DNA of 8,558 nt from Clostridiales bacterium UBA4959 (lineage in GTDB: Bacteria; Bacillota; Clostridia; Oscillospirales; CAG-272). Below the pieces are notes generated by a model. It had not been told where the DNA came from. It saw only the letters and a program-made list of their open reading frames with translations, and made no database searches. This document shows, piece by piece, positions 5,669-8,558 of the stretch (within the stretch, counting starts at the first letter, position 1; each line of letters begins with the position of its first letter). The stretch is taken from the NCBI GenBank assembly GCA_002397345.1, contig DHAH01000007.1:1-8558 (forward strand), written 5' to 3'. Made by a program: the position numbers and the translations under genes.

Positions 5669-5675
5669 GGAGGTG
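5669..5675 (+). promoter_or_regulatory. Ribosome binding site deciding the GTG start of dgt
   Basis: GGAGGTG, a strong match to the 16S rRNA tail complement, lies 9 bases before GTG 5685. It overlaps the in-frame GTG at 5673-5675 and lies downstream of the TTG at 5616, so it rules out these longer starts. Confidence 0.75.
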
Positions 5676-5684
5676 GATTATCGC

Positions 5685-6671
5685 GTGACCACGCGGGAAT
5701 TTATATACCTGCGCGAAAGGGATACACTTTCAACGCGCGCTTTTCTTACAGAGCAGACGCAGGGGCGGATATATCCGGCAACACCCGACGACCTGCGCTC
5801 GGAGTTTCAGCGCGACAGGGACAGGATTATACATTCCAAGTCCTTTCGCAGGCTGATGCATAAGACACAGGTGTTTCTTTCACCGGAAGCCGACCATTAC
5901 AGGACGCGTTTGACGCACACGCTCGAAGTTATGCAGATCGCACGCACAATAGCGCGCGCGCTGCGGCTGAACGAGGATCTGTGTGAGGCGATTGCGCTGG
6001 GTCACGATTTGGGTCATACACCGTTCGGACATGCGGGAGAGCGTGTGCTCCAGCGCTGTTATGACGCGGAATTCACGCATTACAGGCAAAGCCTGCGGGT
6101 TGTCGACATACTTGAAAAGTTGAACCTTACGTATGAGGTGCGCGACGGCATATTGCGGCACACGACCGGCGGGGCGCAGACGCTGGAGGGCCGCGTCATC
6201 TGGCACGCCGACCGCATCGCGTTTATCAATCACGATATCGACGACGCCTGCCGCGCGGGTATATTGTCCCCCGACGACATACCGCTCGAGCTGCGGTCGG
6301 CGCTCGGCACCACGCACAGCGGGCGTATCGCCACCATGGTGATGAGTGTGATAGAGGAGAGTAATAAAGTCGGTGACATAGCGGTCGGCGAAGAGGTGGG
6401 GGACGCGACAGCCGAGCTGCATAAATTTTTATACGAGCGCGTTTATTTCAACCCCGCCGCGAAGGGCGAAGAAGGCAAGGCGGAGGCTATGCTCGAGCTG
6501 CTGTACAACTATTTCTCTAATAATCCGGATAAGTTGCCCGAAGAATATAGGGCGATGCTGGATACCGAGGGGAGCGCGCGCGTCGCCGCCGATTATATCT
6601 CCGGTATGACAGACCGTTACGCGGTTAATACATATAAACAATTGTTTATTCCGGAGCCGTTCAGGGGTTAG
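5685..6671 (+). CDS. dgt: dGTP triphosphohydrolase-like HD protein
   Basis: The product belongs to the Dgt family of HD-domain enzymes, which remove triphosphate from dGTP or other dNTPs and so help control nucleotide pools. It has 328 residues from GTG 5685, typical for the shorter Gram-positive type. The N-terminal signature EFQRDRDRIIHSKSFRRL and then KTQVF (about 40-64) is characteristic. The metal-binding HD set is visible: H78 in RLTHTLEV, H107-D108 in GHDLGHTPFGH, and D184 in INHDIDDA. An open frame continues upstream to 5616, but the region lacks family similarity and a ribosome site. The stop lies 4 bases before dnaG, so the two genes are almost certainly co-transcribed; the dgt-dnaG(-rpoD) order is common in Clostridia. 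The exact nucleotide preference cannot be told from sequence. Confidence 0.93.
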   Translation: MTTREFIYLRERDTLSTRAFLTEQTQGRIYPATPDDLRSEFQRDRDRIIHSKSFRRLMHKTQVFLSPEADHYRTRLTHTLEVMQIARTIARALRLNEDLCEAIALGHDLGHTPFGHAGERVLQRCYDAEFTHYRQSLRVVDILEKLNLTYEVRDGILRHTTGGAQTLEGRVIWHADRIAFINHDIDDACRAGILSPDDIPLELRSALGTTHSGRIATMVMSVIEESNKVGDIAVGEEVGDATAELHKFLYERVYFNPAAKGEEGKAEAMLELLYNYFSNNPDKLPEEYRAMLDTEGSARVAADYISGMTDRYAVNTYKQLFIPEPFRG

Positions 6672-6675
6672 CGCT

Positions 6676-8448
6676 GTGATACCGAACGAAATAATCGAAG
6701 AAATACGCTACCGCAACGATATTACCGACGTAATCTCAGGTTATGTGACCCTGAAGCGCTCGGGTTCGGGTTTTGTCGGGCTGTGTCCCTTCCACAGCGA
6801 AAAAACACCGTCCTTCCATGTGACGCCTGAACGCGGCTTTTTTAAATGCTTCGGCTGCGGCGCGGGAGGCGACGTCATCACCTTCGTCCGCAAGATGGAG
6901 AATCTCGACTATGTCGGCGCGGTGGAATTCTTGGCAAAACGAGCCGGAATACCTATACCCGCTTCCGACCGCGCCGATAAGGGGCTCGGCGGCGTTAAAA
7001 AAGCGCGGATTCTGGAGATAAACCGCGAAGCGGCGCGGTTTTTCCACGCGAGTCTCATGCGTTCGCCCGAGGCGATGGAATATCTTGAAAAACGCGGGCT
7101 GCGCGGACCGATTATAAAACATTTCGGCATCGGATACGCGCCCGACGCGTTTGGCGCGGTGACAAGCCATATGGCTTCACTGGGCTTTACGACCGAGGAG
7201 CTGACCGCCGCGTTCCTGTGCGGCATCTCCGCTAAAACCGGCAAGCCGTACGACTATTTCCGCGGGCGGATTATATTTCCCATCATCGACGTGACGGGCG
7301 AGGTGATAGCTTTCGGCGGGCGCATAATCGGCGACGGTCAGCCGAAATATCTCAACACCTCCGATACCACGGCGTTCAAGAAGAGCCGTAATCTGTTCGC
7401 GCTCAACTTCGCGCGCTCCGACTGCGCCGAGCGGCTGATCCTCTGCGAGGGTTACATGGATGTGATCGCGCTGCACGCCGCCGGATTCATTAATACGGTG
7501 GCGACATTGGGTACGGCGCTGACGTCCGAGCAGGCGCGGCTGATGAAGCGGTATACAAAATCGGTGATAATCACTTATGACAGCGACAAGTCGGGGCAGA
7601 ACGCCGCCGACCGCGCCTTCGGTTATCTTAACGAAGCGGGGCTGGACGCAAAAGTTCTGACCGTCACGGGCGCGAAAGACCCCGACGAATTTATAAAAAA
7701 ATTCGGTGCGGACGCGTTCAAACGGCTGCTCGAGGGCAGCCGCTCGCGGTTTGAGTTCCGGCTGGACGCTATAACCGAAAAATATAAAATCAACTCTGAT
7801 ATATCGGCTTCCGACGCATCGGTTTCCGACGATGACAGGCTCAAGGCGATAAACGAAGCCGTCGAGCTGCTCGCCACATTGGGCTCGAAAACCGAGTGCG
7901 AAGTGTGCACGAAACGCGCCGCCGCGCGGCTGGGCGTACAGGCTGAAAATTTAGCGCGCGACGTTGAGTTTAAACGCAAAAAGAACTATAACGACGCTAA
8001 AAAAGAACAGCGTAAGACGGTAATGCGTTCCACCGAGGGGTTCGGCGACCGCACCAATCCGGACAGGCTTAAATATCGTTCTGCCGCGGGTGCGGAAGAA
8101 GCTATTCTGGGAATATTGCTGATGTTTCCGGAGCTGCTTGCCGATACGCTTAAGCTCGTATCGCCCGACGAATTTAAAACGCAGCTCAACCGCAGGATTT
8201 TCACGCTCATGGCGGAAACCGGCGACGCGGCGCTTGCGATGCTGAACCGGTCGTTGACCGAAGATGAAATGGGACGCGCGACAACGTATTTAGCGGCGCG
8301 TCAGCAGCTTAATAAAAACGACCTTGAAGTGATTGAGGGCTGTGCGAATACGCTGCGCGAAGCCGCGCTGGCGTCGGATAACGGCGAAATACCCGACTCG
8401 GACGATATAGCCGCGTTTATCGCAAACCGCAGAGCGGAAACCCCGTAA
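6676..8448 (+). CDS. dnaG: DNA primase
   Basis: DnaG makes the RNA primers for lagging-strand and restart synthesis, working with the replicative helicase at the fork. The 590 residues match the usual 580-600. The N-terminal CHC2 zinc domain has C37, H40, C58 and C61. The polymerase core includes RGRIIFPI (196-203), and the TOPRIM fold has EGYMDV (258-263) with the catalytic E258, then D302 and D304 in YDSDKSG for metal binding. DPDEFI at 335-340 is also typical. A charged, variable linker (about 430-470) leads to the helicase-binding domain (about 470-590), the least conserved part. The GTG start has AGGGG (6663-6667) 8 bases upstream, inside the end of dgt. The last codons, ACC CCG TAA, match the start of the hairpin repeats that follow, so the extreme C-terminus may come from a repeat. 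All key residues are present. Confidence 0.97.
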   Translation: MIPNEIIEEIRYRNDITDVISGYVTLKRSGSGFVGLCPFHSEKTPSFHVTPERGFFKCFGCGAGGDVITFVRKMENLDYVGAVEFLAKRAGIPIPASDRADKGLGGVKKARILEINREAARFFHASLMRSPEAMEYLEKRGLRGPIIKHFGIGYAPDAFGAVTSHMASLGFTTEELTAAFLCGISAKTGKPYDYFRGRIIFPIIDVTGEVIAFGGRIIGDGQPKYLNTSDTTAFKKSRNLFALNFARSDCAERLILCEGYMDVIALHAAGFINTVATLGTALTSEQARLMKRYTKSVIITYDSDKSGQNAADRAFGYLNEAGLDAKVLTVTGAKDPDEFIKKFGADAFKRLLEGSRSRFEFRLDAITEKYKINSDISASDASVSDDDRLKAINEAVELLATLGSKTECEVCTKRAAARLGVQAENLARDVEFKRKKNYNDAKKEQRKTVMRSTEGFGDRTNPDRLKYRSAAGAEEAILGILLMFPELLADTLKLVSPDEFKTQLNRRIFTLMAETGDAALAMLNRSLTEDEMGRATTYLAARQQLNKNDLEVIEGCANTLREAALASDNGEIPDSDDIAAFIANRRAETP

Positions 8449-8479
8449 CCCCGTAGGGAGCGGCGCCCCCGCCGCTCCG
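8449..8479. repeat. GC-rich hairpin repeat, copy 1
   Basis: This 31-base unit begins CCCCGTAGGGAGCGGCG and ends CGCCGCTCCG. GGAGCGGCG (8457-8465) pairs with CGCCGCTCC (8470-8478) around a CCCC loop, a perfect 9-bp stem. It starts on the base after the dnaG stop codon. It resembles the REP-like intergenic hairpins beginning GTAGGG that are frequent in gut Clostridia genomes; that family link is from memory. Confidence 0.85.
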
Positions 8480-8492
8480 CCGTACCCCCATA

Positions 8493-8523
8493 CCCCGTAG
8501 GGAGCGGCGCCCTCGCCGCTCCG
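8493..8523. repeat. GC-rich hairpin repeat, copy 2
   Basis: The unit is identical to copy 1 except for one C-to-T change in the hairpin loop (8513). The 9-bp stem is GGAGCGGCG (8501-8509) with CGCCGCTCC (8514-8522). It is 13 bases after copy 1. The difference falling in the loop and not the stem is what would be expected if the structure is maintained. Confidence 0.85.
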
Positions 8524-8529
8524 TTGCAC

Positions 8530-8555
8530 CCCCGTGCGGCGCCCCCGCCGCTCCG
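8530..8555. repeat. GC-rich hairpin repeat, copy 3 (5-base deletion)
   Basis: The unit matches copy 1 but lacks AGGGA after CCCCGT, leaving only a 6-bp stem, GCGGCG with CGCCGC, around CCCC. It lies 6 bases after copy 2 and ends 3 bases before the window edge, so more copies may follow. Confidence 0.75.
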
Positions 8556-8558
8556 TCC

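Noticed and set aside
5616..5684. A longer dgt product starting at TTG 5616
   Set aside because: The extra 23 residues are not family-like, no ribosome site precedes the TTG, and GGAGGTG at 5669-5675 is placed for GTG 5685.
8449..8558. Tandem GC-rich units as a CRISPR array
   Set aside because: The spacers are 13 and 6 bases, unequal and too short, and the units degrade; this fits REP-like hairpins instead.

Overview
The window looks like chromosomal DNA of a Gram-positive anaerobe, most likely a Clostridia member (Bacillota; Oscillospirales/Ruminococcaceae-like is my guess). The support is a bifunctional-type HPr kinase, a PerR-type regulator beside rubrerythrin, a dgt-dnaG pair, purine-rich GGAGG-like ribosome sites with frequent GTG/TTG starts, and GC-rich hairpin repeats after dnaG. 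Most of it is ordinary core genome. I see no CRISPR array, transposase, phage gene, tRNA or rRNA.

Layout. Positions 1-563 (minus) hold the first 187 residues of HprK, cut by the window edge. Upstream of it on the same strand, 667-2088 encodes a cytoplasmic family GH32 fructosidase/levanase. Its promoter, at 2211-2239, is close to ideal. The leader between promoter and gene carries a 31-codon ORF, a stable hairpin and an ATGA stop-start overlap. Facing away from it, 2350-3344 (plus) is a two-gene peroxide-defence unit: a PerR-like Fur-family repressor and rubrerythrin. It ends at a strong terminator that can also serve the convergent genes. Those genes, 4582-3430 (minus), are a small two-helix membrane protein whose 3' end overlaps a PflA/PflX-like radical SAM protein.

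Positions 4592-4956 are a strongly A+T-rich divergent promoter region with ATTGT/ACAAT palindromes, one lying on a -35 box. It drives an isolated 124-residue protein of unknown function (4957-5331) that ends in a textbook terminator. After about 300 bases with no clear gene come dgt (5685-6671) and dnaG (6676-8448), 4 bases apart. The window ends in three copies of a GC-rich hairpin element starting exactly at the dnaG stop codon.

How the genes relate: HprK and the GH32 enzyme both concern carbon use, but no sugar transporter is visible. PerR and rubrerythrin form a classic oxidative-stress pair. dgt and dnaG join dNTP control to replication priming, and in many Clostridia rpoD follows, though it is not in view. 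The least explained parts are the fructosidase leader, the palindrome-bearing AT-rich region with its orphan gene, and the membrane/radical SAM overlap.
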